Assembly (NCBI RefSeq): GCF_035989305.1
Contig: NZ_CP108514.1
Coordinates: forward strand, 2,294,501-2,358,500
Reading direction: 5' to 3'
Source: Streptomyces sp. NBC_01233
GTDB taxonomy: Bacteria > Actinomycetota > Actinomycetes > Streptomycetales > Streptomycetaceae
Length of the DNA: 64,000 bases
Part shown: piece by piece, positions 38,069 through 46,110 of the stretch
How positions within the stretch are numbered: position 1 is the stretch's first letter
Layout of the letters: every line of letters begins with the position of its first letter
Program-made: the position numbers and the translations under genes
Notes under the pieces: model-generated
What the model was told of the DNA's origin: nothing
The model's input: only the letters and a program-made list of their open reading frames with translations
Database searches by the model: none

Positions 38069-40720
38069 ATGTCTGCCATCGAGTCCGTGCTGCTGCGCCG
38101 GCTCCAGACCGTCTACGTCGGCCCCGCGCCGGAAGGCCCCGCGCCGGAAGGCCCCGCTCCCGAGGGCGCCGCTCCCGAAGGGGACCGGCCCACCGCCGGA
38201 CCCGGCCTGCGCAGGCTCGAATCCGAGCTCCTGGACCGCGGCTGCACCCTCTCGCCGAGCCTCTACGCGGCCCTGGCCGCGCTCCCCTCCGGGGAACTCC
38301 CCGCGACCCACGCCCGGCTGGTCGGCCTCGCCGACGAGCTGCTCGGCTCCGACCGCACCCACGTCCCGCTCCTGCGCCGCTTCCCGGGCGTCGTCCCGCG
38401 CAGCACCGAGCGGCTCTACACCGACCGGGTCTTCGCCCACCTGCTCCAGCAGCCCGACCAGCCGTGCGTGCTGTGCGGGGAGCAGCGCACCGTCTTTCCC
38501 GTGTCGCCCTGCGCCCATCTCGTGTGCCGGCTCTGCTGGGACGGCGCCGACTACTCGGGCTGTCCGCTGTGCCACCGGCGGATCGATTCCGCCGACCCGT
38601 TCCTGCGCCCCGTACGGGCCGTCGGAGCCCCCAAGGTGCGCTCCGAGGGCCCGCTCCGGCTGCTGCGGCACGGCACCGACCCGGCCGCCGACGCGGTCCC
38701 GGTCCTGCAGGCCCTGCTCACCCGGAGCACCCCGCTCTCGCCGCAGGACCGCGAGGACCTCACCGTCCTGCTGGCCGTCGCCCCGGCGGACCTCGACCGG
38801 CTGCCCGAGGACATCCCGGTCCGCGAGACCAAGGCCCTGGTGCTGGGCACCCTGCTGCCCGGCGCTTCCGACAGGACCGCGCTGCTCGGACGGCTCGGCA
38901 CCGCCACCGACGTGCTGCGGCTGCTCGCCGTCCTGTCCGGCGGGGAAGCCGGCCTGGCCCCGCTGCCGCGCTTCGCGAGCCTGGGCCGGCCGCTGCGCCG
39001 CGAACTGCTCGGTGTGCTCGACGCGTTGCCCACGGAGTACCTCGTCGAGGACGTGCTGCGGCATCCGACCGCGTGGAAGCGTGCCGCCGAGGCCCTCCAC
39101 CCCTTCGAACAGCACGGCCGCCACCCGCGCGCCGCGCTGGCCTTCGCCGTGCTGCGGGGCACCACGGTGACGCCCGGCACCCCGCTGGGGGCGGCGCTGC
39201 TGGAGACCGCCGCCGCGCACCCGGACGCCGTGCGCGTGGACGGCAGCCGGATCCGGCCCGCCACCTGGGCCGGCCGGCTGGAACAGGCCCTCGCCGACGG
39301 GGACGCGGGAGCCGCCGCCGCGCTCGCCGGACAGCGCCCGGGTGAACTCGTACGCCGCCTCGACCACCTGCTGCGCCTGCACACCGGGCCGGAGCTCGTG
39401 CCCGCACTGGAGAAGGCCCTCGAACGCGGGTTGCCCAAGGCCGGCGCGGGCCCGCTGCTCTCGGCATTCGGCGCACTGCGGGTGCGCGCCGAGGACCGCA
39501 GGGGCAGCCGGCGCGTCTTCTTCCCCGCCGGGCAGGTCGCCTCCGCCCAGTCGGTGACCGAGGTGCGCCCGCCGCTGCCCGAGCGGCTCGTCGCGGCAGT
39601 GGTCGCTCTGCTGGAGGCGGAGGTGCTGCGCCGGCTCGCGGCGGCCGGGGCCGGGGCGGGCCCGTACGACCTGGCCGTCCTCGACTCCGGGCTCGCCGAC
39701 CTCACCGTGCCCTTCGGCGAGCGCACCGCCGCCAAGGCCCTGGTGGCCGTGCCCCGGGGCAGCGTCCAGACCCTGCCCGAGGGCGAGGTGCTGCGGCTGT
39801 TCCTGCACTGGACGGAACCGGCGGGCACGCGTACCGACCTCGACCTGTCCGTCGCCTTCTTCGACGCCGACTGGAACTTCACCGGCCTGTGCGACTACAC
39901 GAACCTCGTGCACGGGCCGGACCGGGCCGCCGTGCACTCGGGCGACCTCACCTCGGCTCCGGCGCCGCTCGGGGCCACGGAGTACGTCGACCTGGACCTC
40001 GTGGCGCTCGCCGCGCACGGCGACGTGTACGCGGTCCCGCTGGTCTTCAGTTTCAACAACGTGCCCTTCGAGGAGCTGACGGACGCCTTCGCCGGCTTCA
40101 TGGCGCTGCCCGCCGACGGGCCGCGCGACGCCTCGTACGACCCGCGCACCGTGCGCCAGCGCTTCGACCTGGCGGGCCGGTCCCGGGTCTGCATGCCGAT
40201 GGTGGTGGACCTGACCGCCCGCAGGGCGCTGTGGACGGACGTCCACCTGCCGCCCTCGGGCGGGTTCCAGAGCGTCGGCTCGCACGGCGACCAACTGGCC
40301 GTGGTGGCGTCCGAGGTCTGGGAGTCCTTCGACTCCGGCACCCGCACGACCCTGTGGGACCTCGCGGTGTGGCGGGCTGCGGCCCGCACCCGTGAAGTGG
40401 CCGTGGTACGGCGGGCAGCACTTCCGGGCCTGCTCGACGAGCTGTGGCTGTACCGGGCCGGGGACGGCGAGCCGGTGGCCGCCTTCGCCGCCCGGGTCGC
40501 GGCGCTGGAGCCGCCGCAGGAGCGCCGCCCGCGCGCGGACGCCGACGCGGAGGCCGCCGAAGTGGCGGCGGGGAAGCGGGTGTTCCTGGCGCTGGTGCAC
40601 GCGAGCGTGGCCCCGCACGGGGCTTCGGGGACGGCCTTCCGGCTGTTCCCCGGGCCTGTCGAACCGGCAGGCGCCTTCACCCTCGTGAGTGCCGGCGAAC
40701 TGGTCTCGGAGCTGGGCTGA
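38069..40720 (+). CDS. MXAN_6230/SCO0854-type RING and TerD-like protein, 883 aa
   Basis: A RING-type zinc finger is at about residues 133-172 (CVLCG, CAHLVCRLCW, CPLC), a rare motif in bacteria. The central ~350 residues are helical with HEAT-like repeats. The region ~585-720 resembles TerD-type calcium-binding domains (DLDLSVAFFDADWNFTG; VFSFNNVPFEEL). The N-terminus has a four-fold PAPEG repeat (about 21-38). These features match the MXAN_6230/SCO0854 family of actinobacteria and myxobacteria, whose function is unknown; stress response is possible from the TerD link. The start ATG follows ggaggga. Confidence 0.85.
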   Translation: MSAIESVLLRRLQTVYVGPAPEGPAPEGPAPEGAAPEGDRPTAGPGLRRLESELLDRGCTLSPSLYAALAALPSGELPATHARLVGLADELLGSDRTHVPLLRRFPGVVPRSTERLYTDRVFAHLLQQPDQPCVLCGEQRTVFPVSPCAHLVCRLCWDGADYSGCPLCHRRIDSADPFLRPVRAVGAPKVRSEGPLRLLRHGTDPAADAVPVLQALLTRSTPLSPQDREDLTVLLAVAPADLDRLPEDIPVRETKALVLGTLLPGASDRTALLGRLGTATDVLRLLAVLSGGEAGLAPLPRFASLGRPLRRELLGVLDALPTEYLVEDVLRHPTAWKRAAEALHPFEQHGRHPRAALAFAVLRGTTVTPGTPLGAALLETAAAHPDAVRVDGSRIRPATWAGRLEQALADGDAGAAAALAGQRPGELVRRLDHLLRLHTGPELVPALEKALERGLPKAGAGPLLSAFGALRVRAEDRRGSRRVFFPAGQVASAQSVTEVRPPLPERLVAAVVALLEAEVLRRLAAAGAGAGPYDLAVLDSGLADLTVPFGERTAAKALVAVPRGSVQTLPEGEVLRLFLHWTEPAGTRTDLDLSVAFFDADWNFTGLCDYTNLVHGPDRAAVHSGDLTSAPAPLGATEYVDLDLVALAAHGDVYAVPLVFSFNNVPFEELTDAFAGFMALPADGPRDASYDPRTVRQRFDLAGRSRVCMPMVVDLTARRALWTDVHLPPSGGFQSVGSHGDQLAVVASEVWESFDSGTRTTLWDLAVWRAAARTREVAVVRRAALPGLLDELWLYRAGDGEPVAAFAARVAALEPPQERRPRADADAEAAEVAAGKRVFLALVHASVAPHGASGTAFRLFPGPVEPAGAFTLVSAGELVSELG

Positions 40721-40770
40721 GGAGGCATCGCGGCCACGGCTGTCAGTCGGGGCCGATATCCTCTGTGACC

Positions 40771-41742
40771 ATGCTCGACGACCGTACGACCGCAGAGACG
40801 ACGTGGCCGACCGCGTACCCACAGGGGTACGCGGTCGTCGACGTGGAGACGACCGGGCTCGCCCGCGACGACCGGATAGTCTCCGCCGCCGTCTACCGGC
40901 TCGACGCGCAGGGCAATGTCGAGGACCACTGGTACACCCTGGTCAACCCGCAGCGGGACCCGGGGCCGGTGTGGATCCACGGCCTGACGAGCGAGGTGCT
41001 CGCCGGCGCGCCGCTCTTCAAGGACATCGCCGAGGAGTTCGCCGGCCGGCTCGCGGACCGGGTGCTGGTCGCGCACAACGCCATCTTCGACTGGCAGATG
41101 ATCGCCCGGGAGTACGCGCGGGCCGCCGAGACCGCGCCGGTCCGTCAGCGGCTGTGCACCATCGCCCTGTCGAAGGAACTGAACCTCCCGCTGCCCAACC
41201 ACAAGCTGGAGTCGCTCGCCGCGCACTTCGGCGTGGTCCAGCAGCGCGCCCACCACGCCCTCGACGACGCCCGGGTGCTGGCGGAGGCGTTCCGCCCGTC
41301 GCTGCACGCGGCCGCGCAGGGCGGCGTGCGGCTGCCCCTGCTGGAATGCCGGCCGCTGACGGAGTGGTCGGACTCGGCCGCCGCCCCGCGCGTGGGGTAC
41401 CAGTCCTCGTACCGGGGCAGCGGCTGGCGGCCCTCGCGCAAGCGGCCGCCGTGCCCGCACCCGAATCCGGGGCGCTACGAGGACGGCGAGCCTCTGAAGC
41501 AGGGCATGCGGATCGCCTTCTCCGGTGACACCTCGGTGGAGCGGGAGCTGCTGGAGGACCGCGCGGTCGAGGCGGGCCTGCACATCGCGACGAGCGTGTC
41601 GCGGCTCACCAGCCTCCTGGTGACGAACGACCCCGACTCGGCGACGTCGAAGACGGTCAAGGCGAAGGCCTTCGGCACTCCGGTCGTCGACGAGGCCGCC
41701 TTCACCCAGCTGCTGCGGGACGTGGCCCCGGCGGAGTCCTGA
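40771..41742 (+). CDS. DEDDh 3'-5' exonuclease (DnaQ-like) with BRCT-type C-terminus, 323 aa
   Basis: The exonuclease motifs are VVDVETTGL (ExoI, about residues 22-30), HNAIFDW (ExoII, about 108-114) and HHALDDAR (ExoIII, about 168-175), giving the DEDDh set of metal-binding residues and catalytic His. Residues ~247-318 (MRIAFSGDTSVERELLEDRAVEAGLHIATSVSR...) read as a BRCT domain. This architecture is common in actinomycetes and probably serves DNA repair or proofreading rather than being the main replicative epsilon subunit. GTG 40765 is also in frame. Confidence 0.9.
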   Translation: MLDDRTTAETTWPTAYPQGYAVVDVETTGLARDDRIVSAAVYRLDAQGNVEDHWYTLVNPQRDPGPVWIHGLTSEVLAGAPLFKDIAEEFAGRLADRVLVAHNAIFDWQMIAREYARAAETAPVRQRLCTIALSKELNLPLPNHKLESLAAHFGVVQQRAHHALDDARVLAEAFRPSLHAAAQGGVRLPLLECRPLTEWSDSAAAPRVGYQSSYRGSGWRPSRKRPPCPHPNPGRYEDGEPLKQGMRIAFSGDTSVERELLEDRAVEAGLHIATSVSRLTSLLVTNDPDSATSKTVKAKAFGTPVVDEAAFTQLLRDVAPAES

Positions 41743-41849
41743 GCCCGATCGCCGGGACGGGGAGTGCCGTTGCGCCGGGCGGGTGCAGGCGCGGCGACTC
41801 ACCCCGCTGGATCTTGTTCCGGTCCCTCCCCGTGCGCAGCATTCGGCGC

Positions 41850-42083
41850 ATGGCACGTTGTGAGGTCTGCGGAAACGATTACGGCATGTCCTTCGAAGTT
41901 CATGCACAAGGTGTGGTGCACGTCTTCGACTGCTTCTCCTGCGCCATCCACCGCATGGCGCCCGTCTGCGAGCACTGCCGGGTCTCGATCATCGGGCAGG
42001 GCGTCGAGGTCGAGGGGCAGTGGTTCTGCGGGGCGCACTGCGCCCGCGCCGAGGGGAAGGTGGGCATCGTCGACCGCGTCTGA
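41850..42083 (+). CDS. Small conserved zinc-binding protein, 77 aa
   Basis: A Cys/His-rich protein with CEVCG (4-8), DCFSCAIH (about 28-35), CEHC (about 40-43) and CGAHCA (about 61-66) has enough ligands for two zinc sites in a LIM- or metallothionein-like arrangement. It is conserved in Streptomyces as far as recalled; the role is unknown and might be metal buffering or protein contact. ATG 41850 is used because the N-terminal MARCEVCGN is the conserved beginning. Confidence 0.7.
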   Translation: MARCEVCGNDYGMSFEVHAQGVVHVFDCFSCAIHRMAPVCEHCRVSIIGQGVEVEGQWFCGAHCARAEGKVGIVDRV

Positions 42084-42150
42084 CTCCCCCACCCCCTCCC
42101 CGCCCCTCCCCGCCCCTCCCCCCTCGTCCCTCCCCCGATCCCGTACCCGT

Positions 42151-42181
42151 GACCCCGGACGGCCACCCGGCCGCCGGGGTC
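42151..42181. terminator. Hairpin after a polypyrimidine tract
   Basis: GACCCCGG (42151-42158) and CCGGGGTC (42174-42181), with inner GGCC/GGCC pairing, form a stem-loop. Just before it (42084-42135) is a tract of almost pure C and T on this strand. It ends transcription before the SURF1 gene. Confidence 0.65.
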
Positions 42182-42208
42182 CTCCGCGCTGGGGGTACCG
42201 TCGTGGGC

Positions 42209-42997
42209 GTGTACCGCTTTGTGCTGACCCGGCAGTGGGTGTGCCTCACCCTCGTCACCCTCGCCCTCATCCCCGTGATGATCAAGCTGGGGTTCTGGCA
42301 GTACCACCGCCATGAGCACCGGGTCGCGCAGAACCAGCTGATCGAGGAGAACCTGCGGGCGAAGCCGGTCCCCATGACCGAGGTCACCTCCCCCGGCCAC
42401 CGGGTCCCCCGCGCGGACTTCTGGCGTGCGGTCACCGCGACCGGCACGTACGACAGTGCGCACGAGGTGGTCGTGCGGATGCGGACCGACAACGACGACA
42501 AGGTCGGCTTCCACGTCCTGACCCCGCTCGTCCTCGGCGACGGCCGGGTGGTGCTCGTCAACCGCGGCTGGGTGGCGGGCGGCGACGACCCCCGCGCCTA
42601 CCCGCCGGTGCCGGCCGCGCCCGCGGGCGAGGTCACCGTCACCGGCCGGCTGAAGGCCGACGAGACGAGCGGCGGAAGCGGCATCAAGGACCGCAAGGGC
42701 CTGCCGGACCGCCAGGTCATGCTGATCAACAGCGCGCAGCAGGCGGAGTACCTGGGCCGGCCGGTTCTCGGCGGGTACCTGGAGCTCACCGCTCCGTCCC
42801 CCGAGGCCGGCCCCGAGACCGTCGCCGATCCCGACCACGACTCGATCGGCCCCCACATGGCGTACGCCGTCCAGTGGTGGCTGTTCACGGCCGCGGTGCC
42901 GGTGGGCTGGGTGGTCCTCGTACGGCGGGAGAAGCGCGACCGCGAGGAGGCGGCCGCCAAGGCCGAAGCCACCGAACAGGAGCCGGCGACCGCGTAG
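42209..42997 (+). CDS. SURF1 family protein, 262 aa
   Basis: SURF1 proteins help insert heme a into cytochrome c oxidase. Two transmembrane helices, near the N-terminus (about residues 9-28) and C-terminus (about 218-238), flank an external domain with the family motifs GFWQYHR (about 27-33), RVTATGTYD-like and VLVNRGWVAGG (about 110-120). Length and topology are standard. GTG 42209 is chosen, with GTG 42203 as an alternative. No oxidase genes are next to it. Confidence 0.88.
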   Translation: MYRFVLTRQWVCLTLVTLALIPVMIKLGFWQYHRHEHRVAQNQLIEENLRAKPVPMTEVTSPGHRVPRADFWRAVTATGTYDSAHEVVVRMRTDNDDKVGFHVLTPLVLGDGRVVLVNRGWVAGGDDPRAYPPVPAAPAGEVTVTGRLKADETSGGSGIKDRKGLPDRQVMLINSAQQAEYLGRPVLGGYLELTAPSPEAGPETVADPDHDSIGPHMAYAVQWWLFTAAVPVGWVVLVRREKRDREEAAAKAEATEQEPATA

Positions 42998-43006
42998 CGT
43001 GTCGGC

Positions 43007-43762
43007 ATGGATCTTGGACTGAAAGACCGTGTCTACATCGTCACCGGGGCCACGCGCGGCCTCGGCTTCGCCTCCGCCCGGGAACTGACCGCCGACGGCG
43101 CGCAGGTCCTCGTGACGGGCCGGGACGAGAAGCGGGCGGCCGACGCCGCCGCCGCGCTCGGCCCGAACGCCGTGGGTGTGGCGGCCGACAACTCCGACCC
43201 GGCGGTGGCCGGGCGGCTCGTCGCCACCGCGCGCGAGCGCTTCGGCCGCCTCGACGGCATCCTCATCAGCGTCGGCGGCCCTGCCCCGGGCTTCGCGGCC
43301 GACAACACCGACGAACAGTGGTCGGCGGCCTTCGAGTCGGTCTTCCTGGGCGCGGTCCGCCTCGCGCGGGCGGCGGCGGCCGAACTGGGCGAGGGCGGGG
43401 TCATCGGCTTCGTCCTGTCGGGCTCGGTGCACGAACCGATCCCCGGGCTGACCATCTCCAACGGCCTGCGCCCGGGCCTGGCGGGCTTCGCGAAGTCCCT
43501 CTCGGTGGAGCTCGGCCCGCGCGGGATCCGGGTCGTCGGCCTGCTCCCGGCGCGCATCGACACCGACCGCGTGCGGGAGCTCGACGCGCTGGGCGGTGAC
43601 GCGGACGCGGCCCGCGCCGGGAACGAGTCCCGCATCCCGCTGCGGCGGTACGGCGCCCCGGAGGAGTTCGGCCGCACGGCGGCCTTCCTGCTGTCCCCGG
43701 CGGCCTCGTACCTGACGGGCATCATGCTCCCGGTCGACGGCGGCTCCCGGCACGGCTTCTGA
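43007..43762 (+). CDS. SDR family protein lacking the canonical Tyr, 251 aa
   Basis: The fold is clearly SDR: TGATRGLGF cofactor motif (about residues 13-21), VGGPAPG in place of NNAG (about 89-95), and the PVDGGS end. At the active site, the usual YxxxK is replaced by the segment TISNGLRPGLAGFAK (about 152-166), so the Tyr is absent. This is an atypical SDR branch seen in other actinomycetes; activity may be altered or lost. It follows SURF1 by 9 bp. Confidence 0.85.
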   Translation: MDLGLKDRVYIVTGATRGLGFASARELTADGAQVLVTGRDEKRAADAAAALGPNAVGVAADNSDPAVAGRLVATARERFGRLDGILISVGGPAPGFAADNTDEQWSAAFESVFLGAVRLARAAAAELGEGGVIGFVLSGSVHEPIPGLTISNGLRPGLAGFAKSLSVELGPRGIRVVGLLPARIDTDRVRELDALGGDADAARAGNESRIPLRRYGAPEEFGRTAAFLLSPAASYLTGIMLPVDGGSRHGF

Positions 43763-43812
43763 CCCGCCGTACCGGGGCTGCGGACCGTTCGGGCCAGGTC
43801 GAAAGAGAGGGC

Positions 43813-44370
43813 CTAAGTGACCCGCTGCGCCCGGTGCGACGTCACCTTGAGGCGGGCCTCCGTCGGGAGATCGGCGAGGCCCGCCGAGGCGCGGGCGTGG
43901 GTGAGCACCGGGCCCGCCACGGCGGCGAGCGTGTCGGCGGGGACCGCGTGGGGTTCCAGTTCCAGCGCGACCCGCAGTGCGGGCGACCCGCGCCGCCCGC
44001 GCAGCACCACCCGGCAGCCGGCGACCCCGTCGAGCGCGCCGGCCTCCGCGGCCACCGCCTCCTCCAGGGCGCGCCCGCGCAGCAGGGCGAAGGCCCCGTC
44101 CCCGGTGTCCACGACCACCGCGGGCAGTCGCGGGCGCCGCAGCTGGGACAGCAGCCACCACAGTGCCAGCAGCACGACCACCGCGAGTCCGGCGAGCACC
44201 GCCCACGGCCACCAGCCGTCGGCGTGCCAGTACCGGCGCCTCGCCTCGGCCGTCAGCAGCGGCGCGTGCCGCCCGTGCAGCGGCCGCGAGCCCGTCAGCA
44301 GCACGGCCCCGGCCGCCAGCAGGGCCGCTCCGGACACCGCCAGCAGGATCCGGTTCACCGTCCCGAGCAT
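43813..44370 (-). CDS. Alkaline shock membrane anchor protein, AmaP-like, 185 aa
   Basis: Two N-terminal transmembrane helices (about residues 4-24 and 47-70, LLAVSGAALLAAGAVLL and WAVLAGLAVVVLLALWWLL) are followed by a ~110-residue soluble domain of the Asp23/DUF322-related type. AmaP anchors Asp23 at the membrane in Gram-positive bacteria. It is the last gene of the five-gene minus-strand operon. ATG 44370 is preferred because aggagg lies 9 bp upstream, although GTG 44379 is in frame. Confidence 0.82.
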   Translation of the reverse strand: MLGTVNRILLAVSGAALLAAGAVLLTGSRPLHGRHAPLLTAEARRRYWHADGWWPWAVLAGLAVVVLLALWWLLSQLRRPRLPAVVVDTGDGAFALLRGRALEEAVAAEAGALDGVAGCRVVLRGRRGSPALRVALELEPHAVPADTLAAVAGPVLTHARASAGLADLPTEARLKVTSHRAQRVT

Positions 44371-44375
44371 CCCGC

Positions 44376-44930
44376 TCACCTCCTGACCCGTACGCGCGGC
44401 TGCGGCGGGTGCGCGAGGCCCAGTTCCTCGACGCCGACGGCGAGTACGGCGTCCAGGTCGGCCCGTACGTCGTCCAGCTCGCGGAAGTGCGAGGTGGCCC
44501 GCACCCCGATGTGGGACCGGCCCACCTTGACCCGGACCGAGCGCACCCCGGACACCTCCATGGCCCGGTCCCGCAGGACCTGCGCGGCGTCCTTGCGGCC
44601 GAGACCGGCCCGTACCGCGGCGCCCTGGCCGGGCGTCCGCATGGTCAGGATCCGGCGGAGCCCGGGGGTGAGCGCCAGCAGCAGGAGGACCGCCCCGGCC
44701 ACGGCCAGGGCCCCGCCGGTCACCTGCACCGACAGGTCGGCCGGGGTCCGTGTTTCCAGCCAGTGGGCGAGGTCGCGGCGCCAGCTCATGGCGGGCCGGC
44801 CGGCCCGTACGGCGGCCAGGTCGTACAGGAACAGCCCCGCCACCCCCAGCACGGCCAGGGCGGTGAGCGCGGCGGGCACCCGCCGGGTGGAGCGGAACCG
44901 GTGGGCTCGGCCGGACCCGGGGGCCGTCAC
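44376..44930 (-). CDS. DUF6286 family membrane protein, 184 aa
   Basis: Two membrane helices (about residues 19-37 and 72-92) and a C-terminal domain (about 100-184, VLRDRAMEVSGVRSVRVKVGRSHIGVRATSHFRELDDVRADLD) with an Asp23-like beta-alpha pattern are seen. It fits DUF6286 proteins, which accompany Asp23/AmaP genes in Streptomyces. GTG start overlaps the upstream stop (GTGA). Confidence 0.8.
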   Translation of the reverse strand: MTAPGSGRAHRFRSTRRVPAALTALAVLGVAGLFLYDLAAVRAGRPAMSWRRDLAHWLETRTPADLSVQVTGGALAVAGAVLLLLALTPGLRRILTMRTPGQGAAVRAGLGRKDAAQVLRDRAMEVSGVRSVRVKVGRSHIGVRATSHFRELDDVRADLDAVLAVGVEELGLAHPPQPRVRVRR

Positions 44931-45304
44931 CGCAGCCGCCGGTCCCGCCCGGCGGCGGTCCGGGTGTGGGGGGAGTGCAGGTGCTCGACGTCGATGTCCA
45001 CCTCGGGCACGGACATCTGCGCGCACTCCTCGACGCGGAGGGCGACCCGGGCGCGTACGGCGGCGCACTGGGCGGCGAGGTCGGAGGGGTAGTCGAGCTC
45101 CAGGCTCACCCGTACCCGTGCGATGTCGTGGTGCACCGTGACGGTGGCGTGCGGGGGCGCGCCCGAGGGGGCGGCGAGCGCCTCCCTCGCGGCCTGGGCC
45201 GCGATCTTGGCGACGACCCGGTCGGCGATGAGGGTGGACCCGCGGTCGGCGGCGGCCACCCGTGGCGGGGTGGCCCGGGGCTGAGTCGTGCTCACCGGCC
45301 TCAC
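44927..45304 (-). CDS. Asp23/Gls24 family envelope stress protein, 125 aa
   Basis: The Asp23 domain (about residues 24-110) shows IADRVVAKIAAQAAREAL, the HDIARVRVSLELDYPSDL strand and the later VEVDIDVEHL-type strand. It is a divergent paralogue of the gene at 45940. It probably forms envelope-associated assemblies with its neighbours. GTG 45304 overlaps the upstream stop; GTG 45295 is an alternative start. Confidence 0.82.
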   Translation of the reverse strand: MRPVSTTQPRATPPRVAAADRGSTLIADRVVAKIAAQAAREALAAPSGAPPHATVTVHHDIARVRVSLELDYPSDLAAQCAAVRARVALRVEECAQMSVPEVDIDVEHLHSPHTRTAAGRDRRLR

Positions 45305-45486
45305 CCGCGCCGGTCGTCACGGCGGCGGAACAGGTCCCCGGCATCCAGGTCCCCGTCGAGGAAGCGTCCTACGACGAATCCGAGGGCGCCGAGGGCCGCC
45401 ACCAGGAGGAAGGCGCCGAAACCGCCGAAGTACCCGGCGAACGCCAGGGCCATTCCGGCGAACAGGCCTGCGATCGCCATGCTCAT
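45301..45486 (-). CDS. Small membrane protein of the Asp23 operon, 61 aa
   Basis: Two hydrophobic stretches (about residues 4-21 and 23-41, Gly/Ala/Phe-rich) are followed by an acidic/basic tail. It resembles the small transmembrane proteins commonly found between Asp23 genes in Streptomyces. GGAG lies 7 bp upstream of ATG 45486. Its stop overlaps the next start. Confidence 0.75.
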   Translation of the reverse strand: MSMAIAGLFAGMALAFAGYFGGFGAFLLVAALGALGFVVGRFLDGDLDAGDLFRRRDDRRG

Positions 45487-45502
45487 TGCGGGCTCCTCTC
45501 GG

Positions 45503-45940
45503 CTACTGGAGACGGGGCTCCGGCTCCTCGTCGGGCTCGTCGGGCAGCTTGACGTCGCTGACGGCGATGTTGACCTCGACGACCTCCAGGCCGGTCATCC
45601 GCTCGACCGCCGAGATGACGTTCTCACGGACCGCCCGTGCCACGTCGCGGATCGACACGCCGTAGTCGACGACGATCTCCAGGTCGAGGGCGGTCTGGAC
45701 TTCGCCGACCTCCGCCTTGACCCCGCGGCTGACGGAGGCCTTCTGGCCGCCGGGCACGCGGTCGCGGACGGCGCCGAAGGTACGGGAGAGGGCGGTGCCG
45801 CTGCCCATGGCGTGTACGCCGACCACCTCGCGGGCGGCCAGCCCGGCGATCTTCTCGACCACGCCGTCGGAGATGCTCGTGCGTCCCCGGTCGCCGGGTT
45901 CCTTGGCGGAGCCACCGCGGCCTGATGCGGATTCGGTCAT
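45503..45940 (-). CDS. Asp23/Gls24 family envelope stress protein, 145 aa
   Basis: This is the more typical Asp23 member. The region about residues 20-130 contains TSISDGVVEKIAGLAAREVVGV, VDYGVSIRDVARAVRENVISAVERMTG and LEVVEVNIAVSDVKLP. It is first in the operon, so its promoter should lie just upstream (45941-46050). Asp23 proteins respond to alkaline and envelope stress. Start ATG 45940 with an aaggga site. Confidence 0.9.
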   Translation of the reverse strand: MTESASGRGGSAKEPGDRGRTSISDGVVEKIAGLAAREVVGVHAMGSGTALSRTFGAVRDRVPGGQKASVSRGVKAEVGEVQTALDLEIVVDYGVSIRDVARAVRENVISAVERMTGLEVVEVNIAVSDVKLPDEPDEEPEPRLQ

Positions 45941-46051
45941 GGCGTGTCCCTTCGCGCGTGCGGACTCACTCCGCACCACGTTAAGCGCGTGGCCGCGCCC
46001 GCGCCTCGGGACTACGCCGCTCGGCCGGAACCGGTGGCACGCGCGCCCCAA

Positions 46052-46110
46052 GGCGGGGCTGGATCGGGCCGCGCCAAATCCAGCCCCGCCGGCGTGTGAG
46101 GCGCGCGGGC
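46052..46110. repeat. Hairpin and partial Streptomyces palindromic repeat
   Basis: GGCGGGGCTGGA (46052-46063) pairs with TCCAGCCCCGCC (46079-46090), and the sequence continues GGCGTGTGAGG. The right half matches the repeat copies at 58601 and 62151. It lies between the enoyl-CoA hydratase stop and the Asp23 operon start and probably terminates transcription. Confidence 0.65.

Noticed and set aside
38120..38185. 15-bp-like repeats at the start of the RING protein gene
   Set aside because: They encode the PAPEG repeats of a flexible N-terminus and are in frame, so they are not an independent element.
42084..42135. Polypyrimidine tract, considered as a triplex or replication element
   Set aside because: It is a short C/T-rich stretch before a terminator. 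Nothing else supports a special role.
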